From: an uncultured Alphaproteobacteria bacterium
Lineage (GTDB): Bacteria; Pseudomonadota; Alphaproteobacteria; RF32; CAG-239
Direction of reading: 5' to 3'
NCBI GenBank assembly: GCA_944391515.1
Contig: CALXTW010000020.1
Coordinates: 1 to 35,881, forward strand
DNA length: 35,881 bases
Part shown: positions 8,875-18,024 of the stretch, piece after piece
Layout of the letters: every line of letters begins with the position of its first letter
Position numbering within the stretch: the stretch's first letter is position 1
Notes under the pieces: model-generated
Seen by the model: only the letters and a program-made list of their open reading frames with translations
What the model was told of the DNA's origin: nothing
The model's database searches: none
Translations under genes and position numbers: made by a program

Positions 8875-10281
8875 ATGCTGTTTAGCTCAATGACATTTTT
8901 GTTTGTGTTTATGCCTGTGGTTATGGCGGTTTATTTCTTGGCAAAAAAAGAAATAAGAAACTATATTTTGTTGATTGCCAGCATTATTTTTTATGCTTGG
9001 GGTGAGCCCAGATATTTGGCGATTATGATTATTACCATTTTGGTAAATTATGTCGGTGCCATTTTGTTAGACAAGTATCATAATCCTCGGACAAGATGGG
9101 GTATTGTTACTGCGACAATTTTTATTGATTTGAGTTTCTTGTTCTATTTTAAGTATTTTAATTTTGTGATTGATAATATTAATCTGGCTCTTAGCTCTCA
9201 TATTGATTTTGTGGATGTGATTATGCCGATTGGTATTTCTTTTTATACGTTTCAGGCTATGTCTTATTTGATAGATGTCTATCGTAAAGAAGTTCCGGCT
9301 CAAAGAGATGTGTATAAATTGGCTCTTTATATCGTGCTCTTTCCCCAACTTGTGGCCGGGCCGATTGTGAAGTACCATGATGTTTGCGAGCAAATTGATG
9401 AACGCAAGGTCGAATTCAAATATGTGATTATCGGGTTGAAACGTTTTATTGTCGGATTGGCAAAAAAAGTTTTGATTGCTAATACTTTAGCCGTTGTGGC
9501 AGATAAAGTGTTTGCTCAAGCTCCTGAAAATTTAACTCCTGAGGCGGCCTGGATAGGGGCTATTGCATATTGTTTGCAACTTTATTATGATTTTTCGGGA
9601 TATTCTGATATGGCCATCGGCTTAGGGCTTATGTTTGGCTTTAGATTCTTAGAAAACTTTAATTATCCGTATATTTCAAAAACTATCAGTGAATTTTGGC
9701 GGAGATGGCACATCTCTTTGGCGACTTGGTTTAAGCAATATCTCTATATTCCGTTGGGGGGAAACAGAAAAGGTGAGTTGCGTACTTATTGGAATCTTTT
9801 CTGTATCTTTTTAGTAACAGGTGTTTGGCATGGTGCGGCTTGGAACTATATTCTCTGGGGCGTTTGGAACGGAATATTTATCGTTTTTGAGCGGTTTGTC
9901 GGTTGGAGTAAAGATAAGGTTGATACCAAACTCGTGAGTATTGGAAAACATATTTATGCTTTGATTGTTATTGGAATTGGAATGATAATTTTCAGAGCTC
10001 CGAGTGTAATGCATGGTTTTGAATTTATTGGTAAAATGTGTGGTTGGAATGTGCAAGATCATTTGCCCGATTTTGACTATGGTTTGAATAATAAGTTTGT
10101 TTTGATGTTGGTTGTGGGCTTTATTTGTGCCATGCCGGTATGTAAAAATATGCTGTATGTGTCATATGAACGCAAAGTTTTGAGAACAGTTATCAATATT
10201 TGGCTATTTGTCTTGTTCTTCTGGTCCACAATTAGTTTGGCGGCATCAACTTATAATCCGTTTATTTATTTCAGATTTTAG
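8875..10281 (+). CDS. MBOAT-family O-acyltransferase (AlgI-like)
   Basis: This polytopic protein of 468 aa is predicted to move acetyl groups across the inner membrane for glycan O-acetylation. Diagnostic blocks are FYAWGEPRYL near the N-terminus, MPIGISFYTFQAMSYLIDVYR, FFPQLVAGPI-like FPQLVAGPIVKY, YYDFSGYSDMAIGLG, and WRRWHISLATWFKQYLYIP. The catalytic-His motif GVWHGAAWNYILWG is intact. It ends in the family-typical STYNPFIYFRF. It is paired with the AlgJ-like gene just upstream and is a clear paralogue of the MBOAT at 13336. The acceptor glycan is unknown. Confidence 0.92.
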   Translation: MLFSSMTFLFVFMPVVMAVYFLAKKEIRNYILLIASIIFYAWGEPRYLAIMIITILVNYVGAILLDKYHNPRTRWGIVTATIFIDLSFLFYFKYFNFVIDNINLALSSHIDFVDVIMPIGISFYTFQAMSYLIDVYRKEVPAQRDVYKLALYIVLFPQLVAGPIVKYHDVCEQIDERKVEFKYVIIGLKRFIVGLAKKVLIANTLAVVADKVFAQAPENLTPEAAWIGAIAYCLQLYYDFSGYSDMAIGLGLMFGFRFLENFNYPYISKTISEFWRRWHISLATWFKQYLYIPLGGNRKGELRTYWNLFCIFLVTGVWHGAAWNYILWGVWNGIFIVFERFVGWSKDKVDTKLVSIGKHIYALIVIGIGMIIFRAPSVMHGFEFIGKMCGWNVQDHLPDFDYGLNNKFVLMLVVGFICAMPVCKNMLYVSYERKVLRTVINIWLFVLFFWSTISLAASTYNPFIYFRF

Positions 10282-10284
10282 GTG

Positions 10285-10890
10285 TTAGGAAACAGCTTGA
10301 ACAGGAGCTAAATCTTCTAGGGCGGCTCTTAACCATGGATGAACAATCGGCATAGGGGAGGTATTGTGCAAGCTATTAAACAGGTAGCAATAAACCCCAT
10401 CATCTAAAGATTTGTCTAGTTGTTTGATAACTAAAGGTGTGAACGCCGGAAGGTCTTGGCTGGCCCAGCTTAATTTGTCGGCTAAAAATAAGATTTTATC
10501 CAGTTTTGATGCATGGGCGCGCAAGGTGGTGTGACAAGATACGGCATTTAAGACTTCTTTGTCTGTAATGTTAAAATTCTCAACGGCAATGACACGGGAA
10601 AGTTTTTGATGTAAAAGGTCCGGAAGCTGTCTTTCTTCGGCTAAAATTTCTAAATCATAAATTTGTGCTAATTCAAGATATTCTTCATGGTTAAAAATAC
10701 GGCTGATGTCATGTAAAAGAGCTGCCATGGAGGCTTGTTCTGGTGAAAGCCCGAATTTTTGAGCTAATTTCAATGCATTGTGGCGGACTTGAAGAGTGTG
10801 GCCCCAAACTTTGATTTTTCCGGCTTGGGTAAAGTTACGTTTGATGTTTTCTTCTAACGAGAGGTTATTAAAGTAAGTAATATCGGTCAT
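10285..10890 (-). CDS. HD-domain phosphohydrolase, YqeK-like
   Basis: The 201-aa cytosolic protein has an HD fold: RHNALKLAQKFGL with H37, the metal-binding pair H60-D61 in AALLHDISRIF, a later CHTTLRAHASKLDKILFLADKLS with His and Asp ligands, and a C-terminal helix. This order matches the YqeK group, whose studied members hydrolyse diadenosine tetraphosphate. It is convergent with the MBOAT gene, with only 3 nt between stops, and no terminator hairpin is obvious between them. It interrupts the surface-polysaccharide genes on the other strand and is probably unrelated to them in function. Confidence 0.8.
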   Translation of the reverse strand: MTDITYFNNLSLEENIKRNFTQAGKIKVWGHTLQVRHNALKLAQKFGLSPEQASMAALLHDISRIFNHEEYLELAQIYDLEILAEERQLPDLLHQKLSRVIAVENFNITDKEVLNAVSCHTTLRAHASKLDKILFLADKLSWASQDLPAFTPLVIKQLDKSLDDGVYCYLFNSLHNTSPMPIVHPWLRAALEDLAPVQAVS

Positions 10891-11034
10891 GATGAAAATC
10901 CTTTTCTTTGCTCCTAATATTAACTTATTCTTATATATAACTGATTTTCAAGGAATTTGCCAGCCTTTTCTTTGCGCCTCTGACTAAAGTATATATTACG
11001 GAGGTTGTAAATGTGGGTATTGATGAGAAAAAAG

Positions 11035-11062
11035 TTGCCTTTGATGAGGGATGGTGTAACAT
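11035..11062 (+). promoter_or_regulatory. Candidate promoter of the rfb operon
   Basis: TTGCCT at 11035-11040 and TAACAT at 11057-11062 are 16 bp apart, 41 nt before rfbA. The 212-bp gap between the HD gene start and rfbA otherwise holds nothing recognisable. Confidence 0.35.
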
Positions 11063-11102
11063 AGAATTGGTTTTTTTGTATTTGAAATAAAGGACATGTC
11101 CA

Positions 11103-11987
11103 ATGAAAGGAATAATTTTAGCCGGAGGAAGCGGTTCGCGTTTGTATCCTTTGACCAACACAACTAGCAAACAATTATTGCCGGTTTATGATAAGCCGAT
11201 GATTTATTATCCGTTGGCAACTTTGATGTTGTTTGGAATCAAAGATATTTTGATTATTTCTACCCCGCAAGATACCCCAAATATTGAACGCTTGTTTGGT
11301 GACGGAAAACGTTTGGGCTTGACGATTGAGTATCGTGTTCAACAAGAGCCGAAAGGTATTGCTCAGGCATTTACAATCGGGGCTGATTTTATTGGACAAG
11401 ATGATGTTTGTTTGATTTTGGGTGATAATATCTTTTATATGGGAGATCAACTCAAATTCTTTAGAGAAGAAGTGGCTCATAATCCGGGAGGAACAGTGTT
11501 TGGCTACCATGTTTCGGATCCGGAGCGCTTTGGTGTGGTTGAATTTGATAAAAACCACAAAGCCATTTCGATTGAAGAAAAACCAAAAAATCCAAAGTCA
11601 AATTATGCCGTAGTCGGTTTGTATTTTTATAAGTCAGACGTGGTTGAAAAAGCTCGCCAATTGAAACCTTCGGCCAGAGGTGAGTTGGAAATTACCGATT
11701 TGAATAAAATGTATTTGAGCGAGGGACGCCTCAATGTGGTGACAATGAAGCGCGGGAATGCTTGGCTCGATGCCGGAACGCCGCAATCCTTGTTAGATGC
11801 GTCTAATTTTATCGGTATTATTGAAAAACGTCAGGATTTGAAAATCGCTTGTATTGAAGAAATTGCTTACAAACGCGGTTTTATTGATGAAACACAATTA
11901 ACCGAAATCATCAATTCACTTAAAGACGGAATCGATTATAAAGATTATTTGAAGAGAGTTATTGAGGATTGCCATGAAGATTGTTAA
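11103..11987 (+). CDS. rfbA: Glucose-1-phosphate thymidylyltransferase
   Basis: RfbA joins dTTP and glucose-1-phosphate to form dTDP-glucose, the first step to dTDP-L-rhamnose. The 294-aa length is standard. The nucleotide-binding GGSGSRLYPLT is at residues 8-18, followed by PVYDKPMIYYPLATLML, LGDNIFYMGD, EEKPKNPKSNYAVVGLYFY and the WLDAGTPQSLLDAS motif. AAAGGA lies 9 nt before the ATG. It opens a tightly packed operon: the rfbC start lies 14 bp inside the rfbA end. Confidence 0.97.
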   Translation: MKGIILAGGSGSRLYPLTNTTSKQLLPVYDKPMIYYPLATLMLFGIKDILIISTPQDTPNIERLFGDGKRLGLTIEYRVQQEPKGIAQAFTIGADFIGQDDVCLILGDNIFYMGDQLKFFREEVAHNPGGTVFGYHVSDPERFGVVEFDKNHKAISIEEKPKNPKSNYAVVGLYFYKSDVVEKARQLKPSARGELEITDLNKMYLSEGRLNVVTMKRGNAWLDAGTPQSLLDASNFIGIIEKRQDLKIACIEEIAYKRGFIDETQLTEIINSLKDGIDYKDYLKRVIEDCHEDC

Positions 11988-12519
11988 GACCCCAATTGAA
12001 GGAGTGGTGATTATTGAACCACAAATTTTTGAAGATGCCAGAGGATATTTCTTTGAAAGTTGGAATAAAGCTAAAATGGCTGAGGCCGGTTTGGATTATG
12101 ATTTTATTCAAGATAATCAATCCAAGTCTTGTTATGGGACTATTCGCGGTGTCCATTTTCAAAAGGGTGAGTTTTCACAAGCCAAGTTGGTACGCGTATT
12201 GCAAGGTACGGTCTTGGATGTGGCGGTGGATTTAAGAAAAGATTCTCCTACTTTCGGAAAACATGTGGCAGTTGAATTGTCGGCAGAAAATAATCGTCAA
12301 TTAATGATTCCGCGTGGGGTTGGTCATGGTTTTTCCGTCTTGACGCCGACGGCTGTATTTGCTTATAAATGCGATAATGTTTATAACAAAGCCTCTGAAG
12401 GTGGTGTACGGTTTGATGATCCGGAGTTGGGAATTGATTGGAAAATTAACCCCAAAGATGCAGTGTTGTCAGACAAAGATAAAGTTCTTCCTCTTTTGAA
12501 AGATATTACATGTTTTTAG
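11974..12519 (+). CDS. rfbC: dTDP-4-dehydrorhamnose 3,5-epimerase
   Basis: RfbC epimerises dTDP-4-keto-6-deoxyglucose at C3 and C5. I place the start at ATG 11974, with TGAGGATT just upstream; an in-frame TTG at 11962 is less likely. The 181-aa cupin protein shows IIEPQIFEDARGYFFESW, QDNQSKSCYGTIRGVHFQ (catalytic His), LVRVLQGTVLDVAVDLRKDSPTFG and the RGVGHGFSVL block. The start overlaps rfbA and the end overlaps rfbD by 10 bp. Confidence 0.96.
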   Translation: MKIVKTPIEGVVIIEPQIFEDARGYFFESWNKAKMAEAGLDYDFIQDNQSKSCYGTIRGVHFQKGEFSQAKLVRVLQGTVLDVAVDLRKDSPTFGKHVAVELSAENNRQLMIPRGVGHGFSVLTPTAVFAYKCDNVYNKASEGGVRFDDPELGIDWKINPKDAVLSDKDKVLPLLKDITCF

Positions 12520-13346
12520 TTGTTGGTGCCAACGGACAGTTGGGTAGCGAACTTAAGCTGTTGTTAAAAGATAAGGCTGTGTTCGTTGATAAAGATGACT
12601 TAGATATTACGGATGAAAGAGCCGTGTTTGATTTTGCCAAAAAAGATGATTGGCAAGCAATTATCAATTGTGCTGCTTATACTGCCGTTGATAAAGCTGA
12701 AAATGATTTTGAATTGGCGCAAAAAATTAATGCCAAAGGCCCTGAAAATTTGGCTAAAACAGGTATCCCTTTAGTTCAAATTTCAACCGACTATGTGTTT
12801 GACGGAACGGCTTGTAAGCCGTATGTGGAGACAGATGAAACAAATCCACAGTCGGTGTATGGCAAGACTAAATTAGAAGGTGAGCAAGCCGTTTTGAAAT
12901 ATGCCGATACAGCCGTGATTATTCGTACGGCGTGGCTCTATTCTACATTCGGTAATAATTTTGTGAAAACAATGCGTCGTTTGGGGGCTGAAAGAAATCA
13001 GCTCAGTGTTGTGTTTGACCAAGCAGGGACTCCGACTTATGCCAAAGATTTGGCTCAGGCAATTGTTGATATTTTGCCGCAAATTAAACCTCATAGCAAA
13101 GAAGTTTATCACTTCTCTAATGAAGGGGTTTGCTCGTGGTATGATTTTGCAACGGCTGTTATGAAATATTCGGATTTGGATTGTGAAGTGTTGCCCATAG
13201 AAAGTAAAGATTATCCGACTCCGGCAAAACGTCCGAATTATTCGGTTCTCAATAAAGCCAAAATCAAACGTGATTTTAATTTGAAAATTAATCACTGGAC
13301 GGTCAGTTTGAAAGATTGTGTGGAGAAATTAGAAAATGGTTTTTAG
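12510..13346 (+). CDS. rfbD: dTDP-4-dehydrorhamnose reductase
   Basis: RfbD reduces dTDP-4-keto-L-rhamnose to dTDP-L-rhamnose with NAD(P)H. The 278-aa SDR protein begins with the cofactor loop VGANGQLGSELK, has NCAAYTAVDKAE, the ISTDYVFDG strand, and the catalytic YGKTKLEGE Tyr-Lys pair, ending in RPNYSVLNKAK. Its start codon lies within the final codons of rfbC and its stop overlaps the next gene by 11 bp, so translation is probably coupled through this stretch. Confidence 0.96.
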   Translation: MFLVVGANGQLGSELKLLLKDKAVFVDKDDLDITDERAVFDFAKKDDWQAIINCAAYTAVDKAENDFELAQKINAKGPENLAKTGIPLVQISTDYVFDGTACKPYVETDETNPQSVYGKTKLEGEQAVLKYADTAVIIRTAWLYSTFGNNFVKTMRRLGAERNQLSVVFDQAGTPTYAKDLAQAIVDILPQIKPHSKEVYHFSNEGVCSWYDFATAVMKYSDLDCEVLPIESKDYPTPAKRPNYSVLNKAKIKRDFNLKINHWTVSLKDCVEKLENGF

Positions 13347-14730
13347 TTCGTTAATCTTTTTGTGGATGTTTCTGCCAATCGTTTTGGGGCTTTATTTCCT
13401 GACTAAAGAAAACTATCGCAATGTCTTATTGCTCGTGGCCAGTTTGTTTTTCTATGCTTGGGGTGAGCCGGTTTATGTCGTCATTATGTTGTTGTCGATT
13501 GGAATTAACTACGTATGTGGTTTGAAAATCGGTGTGAGTGATGAGAAAAAACGTAAAAAGGCTCTCGTGTGGAGTGTGGTCATTAATTTGGCATTGCTTG
13601 GTGTTTTTAAGTATTCCGGCTTTTTTATGGAAAATGTAAATGCCATTTTCGGTCTTGATGTAGAGGTTAAAAAGTTACCTTTGCCGATTGGTATTTCTTT
13701 TTATACCTTCCAATCTATTTCTTATTTGGTGGATATTTATCGTCGGGTTTGCGAGCCGCAAAGAAGTTTGGTTAAGATGGGATTGTTTATTTCCTTCTTC
13801 CCGCAATTGATTGCCGGACCAATTTTGAAATATTACGATATTGCGGCACAAATTGATAATCGCAAAGTGTCTTTTGTCTTATTTAACCAAGGAGCTGTTC
13901 GCTTTTTGCAAGGTTTGGCAAAGAAGGTTATTATTGCCAATATTATGGCAAAAACGGCTGATGAAATCTTTGGCTTAGGGCTAAATGATATTTCTACGCC
14001 GATGGCTTGGATTGGTATTATTGCTTATACATTCCAAATTTATTTCGATTTTTCAGGCTACTCCGATATGGCTATCGGTTTGGGTAAGATGTTTGGTTTT
14101 CATATTAACGAGAACTTTAACTATCCTTACATCTCTACGTCAATTAAAGATTTTTGGAGAAGGTGGCATATTTCGCTCTCAACCTGGTTTAAGGAATATT
14201 TGTATATTCCGTTGGGTGGAAATCGTGAGGGCAAAGTTAAAACCTATCGTAATTTGATGATTGTGTTCTTTATGACTGGTTTGTGGCATGGTGCAAGTTG
14301 GAACTTTGTGGTTTGGGGTTTGTTCCATGGTGTGTTCTTGGTGGTTGAGCGCATTTTTCCGGTAGAGAAATTCTTGCGTTTTCGTATTCTTCAAACGGCC
14401 TATGCTTTGTTAGTGGTTATGGTGGGTTGGGTGTTTTTCCGAGCAGAGAATTTAAGTTCAGCTTTGGGATATCTCAACAGAATGTTTGTTCCCTATAAAA
14501 CCGATGTTTATTCAGCATACATGTCCAATGAGTTTTTAATGGTTCTGGCGTTGGCTGTTTTGAGCTGCGGTTTCTTAAAGCTCCTGTTTGATAAATTGCC
14601 GGTTAAAACCGAATATAAGTTTGGATTTATGCGTTTGGTTAATCCGGCTTGGTGTGCAGTGATTGCTTATTTCAGTGTGTTACTCTTGGCCAGCAATACA
14701 TATAATCCGTTTATTTATTTCAGGTTCTAG
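13336..14730 (+). CDS. MBOAT-family O-acyltransferase (AlgI-like), second copy
   Basis: The 464-aa polytopic protein is homologous over its full length to the MBOAT at 8875. Shared blocks include FYAWGEPVYV, LPIGISFYTFQSISYLVDIYR, FFPQLIAGPILKYYD, FDFSGYSDMAIGLGKMFGF, WRRWHISLSTWFKEYLYIP, the catalytic GLWHGASWNFVVWG and the C-terminal NTYNPFIYFRF. It should feed acetyl groups to the two AlgJ-like proteins encoded immediately downstream. Its place inside the rhamnose operon suggests that the rhamnose-containing glycan is the acetylation target, but this is inferred from position only. Confidence 0.92.
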   Translation: MVFSSLIFLWMFLPIVLGLYFLTKENYRNVLLLVASLFFYAWGEPVYVVIMLLSIGINYVCGLKIGVSDEKKRKKALVWSVVINLALLGVFKYSGFFMENVNAIFGLDVEVKKLPLPIGISFYTFQSISYLVDIYRRVCEPQRSLVKMGLFISFFPQLIAGPILKYYDIAAQIDNRKVSFVLFNQGAVRFLQGLAKKVIIANIMAKTADEIFGLGLNDISTPMAWIGIIAYTFQIYFDFSGYSDMAIGLGKMFGFHINENFNYPYISTSIKDFWRRWHISLSTWFKEYLYIPLGGNREGKVKTYRNLMIVFFMTGLWHGASWNFVVWGLFHGVFLVVERIFPVEKFLRFRILQTAYALLVVMVGWVFFRAENLSSALGYLNRMFVPYKTDVYSAYMSNEFLMVLALAVLSCGFLKLLFDKLPVKTEYKFGFMRLVNPAWCAVIAYFSVLLLASNTYNPFIYFRF

Positions 14731-14732
14731 TG

Positions 14733-15854
14733 ATGAAAAAATTGTATGTTTTATATCGTTTGATTCCGGCGGCTATTTTTTGTTTTATTGTTTTTTGGCC
14801 GTTTTTAGCGAATGTATTTTTCAGCAATACAGAGTTGTTGGATAATCGACCGTTAAAAACAAAACCGGTTCAATTTGACCGAAATTTTAGTAAAAATTTT
14901 GAGGCCTATTATAATGATACTTTTGCCGGTCGAAAAGATTTGGTTTCTAAATATATCAAATTAAAGCAAGCTCTTAAAATTGATACCGGACAGTATTTTT
15001 ATGGGAATAAAGGTTGGATGTTCTATGATTCCGTTAAAGTTAATAACGGAAATACAATGGTCGATTACTATGGCGAAGTGCGTTTTAGTGATGAACAATT
15101 ACAGAAAATGGTTGAAGGTATTAATATGGCCGCTGATTTTTATGCCAAACGCGGAGCCAAATATTTTATTGTGATTGCGCCAAATAAGGAACGTATTTAC
15201 TCGGAATATATGCCAGAGCGTATGCAAAAGGCCAGGGTATCGGAAGTGTCGCGTATGGATGCCGCTGTTGAGTATTTGACAGAACATACAAAAGCGGTAT
15301 TTGTTAATTTAACACAGCCGATTTTGGAGGCTAAAGCAGATTTTCCTTATAATTTGTATTTTAAGAAAGATACACATTGGAATAATATCGGTGCTTATGT
15401 CGGGTTCGAAAATGTGGCGCGGACGCTTAATCAGAAAGGTGTTTCTTTGCCGCAAAAACATCTGACGATGGAAATGATTCGACCAACAGGCAAACGTCAT
15501 GTCGATATGCATCCGGAAGCATTGGAAATGGAATATGAAATAGATTATTTATTGAATAATCAATCTGAGTGTGTGTCTCCCGAAAAATATGTTTGGGTGT
15601 GCGATAACAAAAGCAAAGGAAATGGCAAAACATTAATGGTGTTGGGTGATTCTTTTGCCGGTGCTTTAATGCCTTATTTTAATAAGGCATTTACCAAGAC
15701 AATCAATGCTCCGGCAGGAAATAAAAAATTATCTTATTATCAGAAATTAATGGATACCTATCAGCCGGATGTTGTTATTGATGAGTTGATTGAACGCTAT
15801 TTCTCGCGTTATGCAAATTATGGTCGTATCTTTTCGGGGCATTATGATGATTAA
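14733..15854 (+). CDS. AlgJ/AlgX-like O-acetyltransferase, tandem copy A
   Basis: The product of about 373 aa has one N-terminal membrane segment (LIPAAIFCFIVFWPFLANVF) and an extracytoplasmic SGNH-like domain. It has the family blocks LLDNRPLKTKP, FEAYYNDTFAGRKDLVSKY, APNKERIYSEYMPERMQ, the D-x-H motif in KKDTHWNNIGAY and the putative nucleophile Ser in VLGDSFAGALMPY. I prefer ATG 14733 over the GTG at 14730 that touches the MBOAT stop. It is followed, with overlap, by a close paralogue, which points to a local gene duplication. Confidence 0.85.
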   Translation: MKKLYVLYRLIPAAIFCFIVFWPFLANVFFSNTELLDNRPLKTKPVQFDRNFSKNFEAYYNDTFAGRKDLVSKYIKLKQALKIDTGQYFYGNKGWMFYDSVKVNNGNTMVDYYGEVRFSDEQLQKMVEGINMAADFYAKRGAKYFIVIAPNKERIYSEYMPERMQKARVSEVSRMDAAVEYLTEHTKAVFVNLTQPILEAKADFPYNLYFKKDTHWNNIGAYVGFENVARTLNQKGVSLPQKHLTMEMIRPTGKRHVDMHPEALEMEYEIDYLLNNQSECVSPEKYVWVCDNKSKGNGKTLMVLGDSFAGALMPYFNKAFTKTINAPAGNKKLSYYQKLMDTYQPDVVIDELIERYFSRYANYGRIFSGHYDD

Positions 15855-16986
15855 AAAAAGCCTTAAAAATATTTTTGTTTGGTATCGGTTACTACCCGCT
15901 TTGGTGTTTATTTATTGGGTGTTTTATCCATTTGTGGCTAATTTGTTTTCAAGTAATGCCGAATTGTTGGATAATCGTCCGTTGAAAACAAAACCAACAG
16001 AGTTGAGCCTTAATTTTCCCAAGGAATTTGAAGCGTATTATAATGATACATTTGCTGGTCGCAAAAGATTACTCAAAAAGTATGGAAAAATTCAATATAA
16101 ATTAGGTATTGATAGTGGAATTACTATTTTAGGGCAGAAAGGTTGGGCTTTTTATGATTCTGCAAAAGTGCCTGATGGTTATACTTTAATTGACTATTTT
16201 GGGGAAGTTCGTTTTAATGATGACGAATTAAAGCAAATGGCTGAGGGTGTTGAAAAAGCCAGAGAATTTTATGCGCGTCAGGGGATTGATTATATTATTA
16301 TTATCGCTCCTAATAAGGAGGCGATGTATTCAGAATATATGCCTGAGCGTTTACAAAAACAAAGAAAGTCTGATAAGTCCCGTATGGATTTGGCGGTCGA
16401 ATATTTGCAACAAAATACTAAAGTAAAAATTATTAATTTTAAAGATGCTTTGATGGCTGCTAAAAAAGAATTGAAAGAAGAAATTTATTATCCTTTAGAT
16501 TCTCATTGGAATGGAATAGGAAGCTATGTCGGCTATACTGCGATGGCAAAGTATTTAAATAAATTTGGCTATCATTTGCCGGTGAAGAAAATATCTGAAG
16601 ATATGATTATGGTTGCCGGAAGCCAAAAATCAGATTTAGATGTAGCAGGAATTAAAGATATTAATTATAGAGTTGCTTTTTTTGATGACATGAAAATACA
16701 ATGTCTTAAAAATGAAGATAATGGGTTTATGATGGTGTTTGAAAATCCTCAAGCAAAAGAAAAGAAAACTTTGTTTATGATTAGAGATTCTTTTGGAGTG
16801 GGATTGATGCCGTATTTAAATAAAGCTTTTCAAAAAACGGTTTATGCTCATAATAAGTATAACAAACGTGAGCGGTTGGAGGCTTTGATTAAAGAGCATA
16901 AGCCAGATATTATGGTGGATGAATTGGTTGAACGTTATTTTGATCGTTTCTTGAAATATAATGATTTATATGGAGATAAAAAATGA
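15844..16986 (+). CDS. AlgJ/AlgX-like O-acetyltransferase, tandem copy B
   Basis: The product of about 380 aa parallels copy A: one membrane segment (LLPALVFIYWVFYPFVANLF), then NAELLDNRPLKTKP, FEAYYNDTFAGRKRLLKKY, APNKEAMYSEYMPERLQ, D-x-H in PLDSHWNGIGSY and Ser in MIRDSFGVGLMPY. The start ATG 15844 lies just inside the end of copy A; the frame is open upstream to 15790 but overlaps copy A more. Its end overlaps rfbB as ATGA. Having two such proteins beside one MBOAT suggests different acetylation positions or a paired complex. Confidence 0.85.
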   Translation: MMIKKSLKNIFVWYRLLPALVFIYWVFYPFVANLFSSNAELLDNRPLKTKPTELSLNFPKEFEAYYNDTFAGRKRLLKKYGKIQYKLGIDSGITILGQKGWAFYDSAKVPDGYTLIDYFGEVRFNDDELKQMAEGVEKAREFYARQGIDYIIIIAPNKEAMYSEYMPERLQKQRKSDKSRMDLAVEYLQQNTKVKIINFKDALMAAKKELKEEIYYPLDSHWNGIGSYVGYTAMAKYLNKFGYHLPVKKISEDMIMVAGSQKSDLDVAGIKDINYRVAFFDDMKIQCLKNEDNGFMMVFENPQAKEKKTLFMIRDSFGVGLMPYLNKAFQKTVYAHNKYNKRERLEALIKEHKPDIMVDELVERYFDRFLKYNDLYGDKK

Positions 16987-18011
16987 AATCTATTCTCGTT
17001 ACCGGCGGTGCCGGATTCATCGGTGCTAATTTTGTTCCGTATTTTGCAAAAAAATATTCAGATTATTTGGTGATTAATTTGGATAAATTGACCTATGCCG
17101 GTAATTTGGATAATTTGGAAGACTGCAAGGATTGCCCAAATTATAAATTTGTACAAGGTGATATTTGTGATCGTGACTTAATTGAAAAACTTTTTAGAGA
17201 ATATGATATTAGGGGAGTGGTGCATTTTGCAGCTGAAAGCCACGTTGACAACTCCATTACCGGACCGAAAGCCTTTATTGAAACCAATGTTTTGGGAACG
17301 TTTACGTTGTTGGATGTGGCCAGAAATTATTGGATGAGTGCGCCAAATCAGTTTAAGGAAGGTTATGAAAATTGCCGCTTTCATCATATCTCTACTGATG
17401 AGGTGTATGGAGCTTTGGGGAATACCGGATATTTTTATGAGACAACACCTTATGATCCAAGCTCACCTTATTCAGCCTCAAAGGCCAGTTCAGATATGAT
17501 TGTGAAAGCATATCATCGTACTTATGGTATGGATGTTACTATTTCTAACTGCTCAAATAATTATGGGCCGAAACAACATCCGGAAAAACTTATTCCAAAG
17601 ATTATTTCTAACTGCTTGGAAGAAAAAAATATTCCAATTTATGGTGATGGCAAAAATGTGCGTGACTGGTTATATGTTTTGGATCACTGTAAGGCAATTG
17701 ATTTGATTTTCCATGAAGGAAAATCCGGTGAAACCTATAATATCGGCGGGCATAACGAAAAGAACAATTTGGAAATTGTAGATGCCATTTGTACTATTTT
17801 GGATAAGAAAATGCCTAAAAAATCAGGTGGTTCTTATAAAGATTTGGTTGTTTTTGTAAAAGATAGACCTGGACATGACCGTCGCTATGCGATTGATGCT
17901 ACAAAACTTTCAACTCAGCTGGGTTGGAAAGCTGATGAAAATTTTGCCAGTGGTATTGTAAAAACCGTTGATTGGTATTTGGCAAAATTAACAGGTTCTA
18001 AAGCAGCTTAA
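16983..18011 (+). CDS. rfbB: dTDP-glucose 4,6-dehydratase
   Basis: RfbB turns dTDP-glucose into dTDP-4-keto-6-deoxyglucose, the step between RfbA and RfbC. The 342-aa SDR enzyme starts with TGGAGFIGANFVPYF, has LDKLTYAGNLDNL, HFAAESHVDNSI, STDEVYGAL and the catalytic YSASKASSD, and ends with RPGHDRRYAIDATKL. The gene is displaced from rfbACD by three acetylation genes but is in the same operon (4-bp ATGA overlap with the AlgJ-like gene upstream). Confidence 0.97.
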   Translation: MKSILVTGGAGFIGANFVPYFAKKYSDYLVINLDKLTYAGNLDNLEDCKDCPNYKFVQGDICDRDLIEKLFREYDIRGVVHFAAESHVDNSITGPKAFIETNVLGTFTLLDVARNYWMSAPNQFKEGYENCRFHHISTDEVYGALGNTGYFYETTPYDPSSPYSASKASSDMIVKAYHRTYGMDVTISNCSNNYGPKQHPEKLIPKIISNCLEEKNIPIYGDGKNVRDWLYVLDHCKAIDLIFHEGKSGETYNIGGHNEKNNLEIVDAICTILDKKMPKKSGGSYKDLVVFVKDRPGHDRRYAIDATKLSTQLGWKADENFASGIVKTVDWYLAKLTGSKAA

Positions 18012-18024
18012 TCGCTATCTTGAA

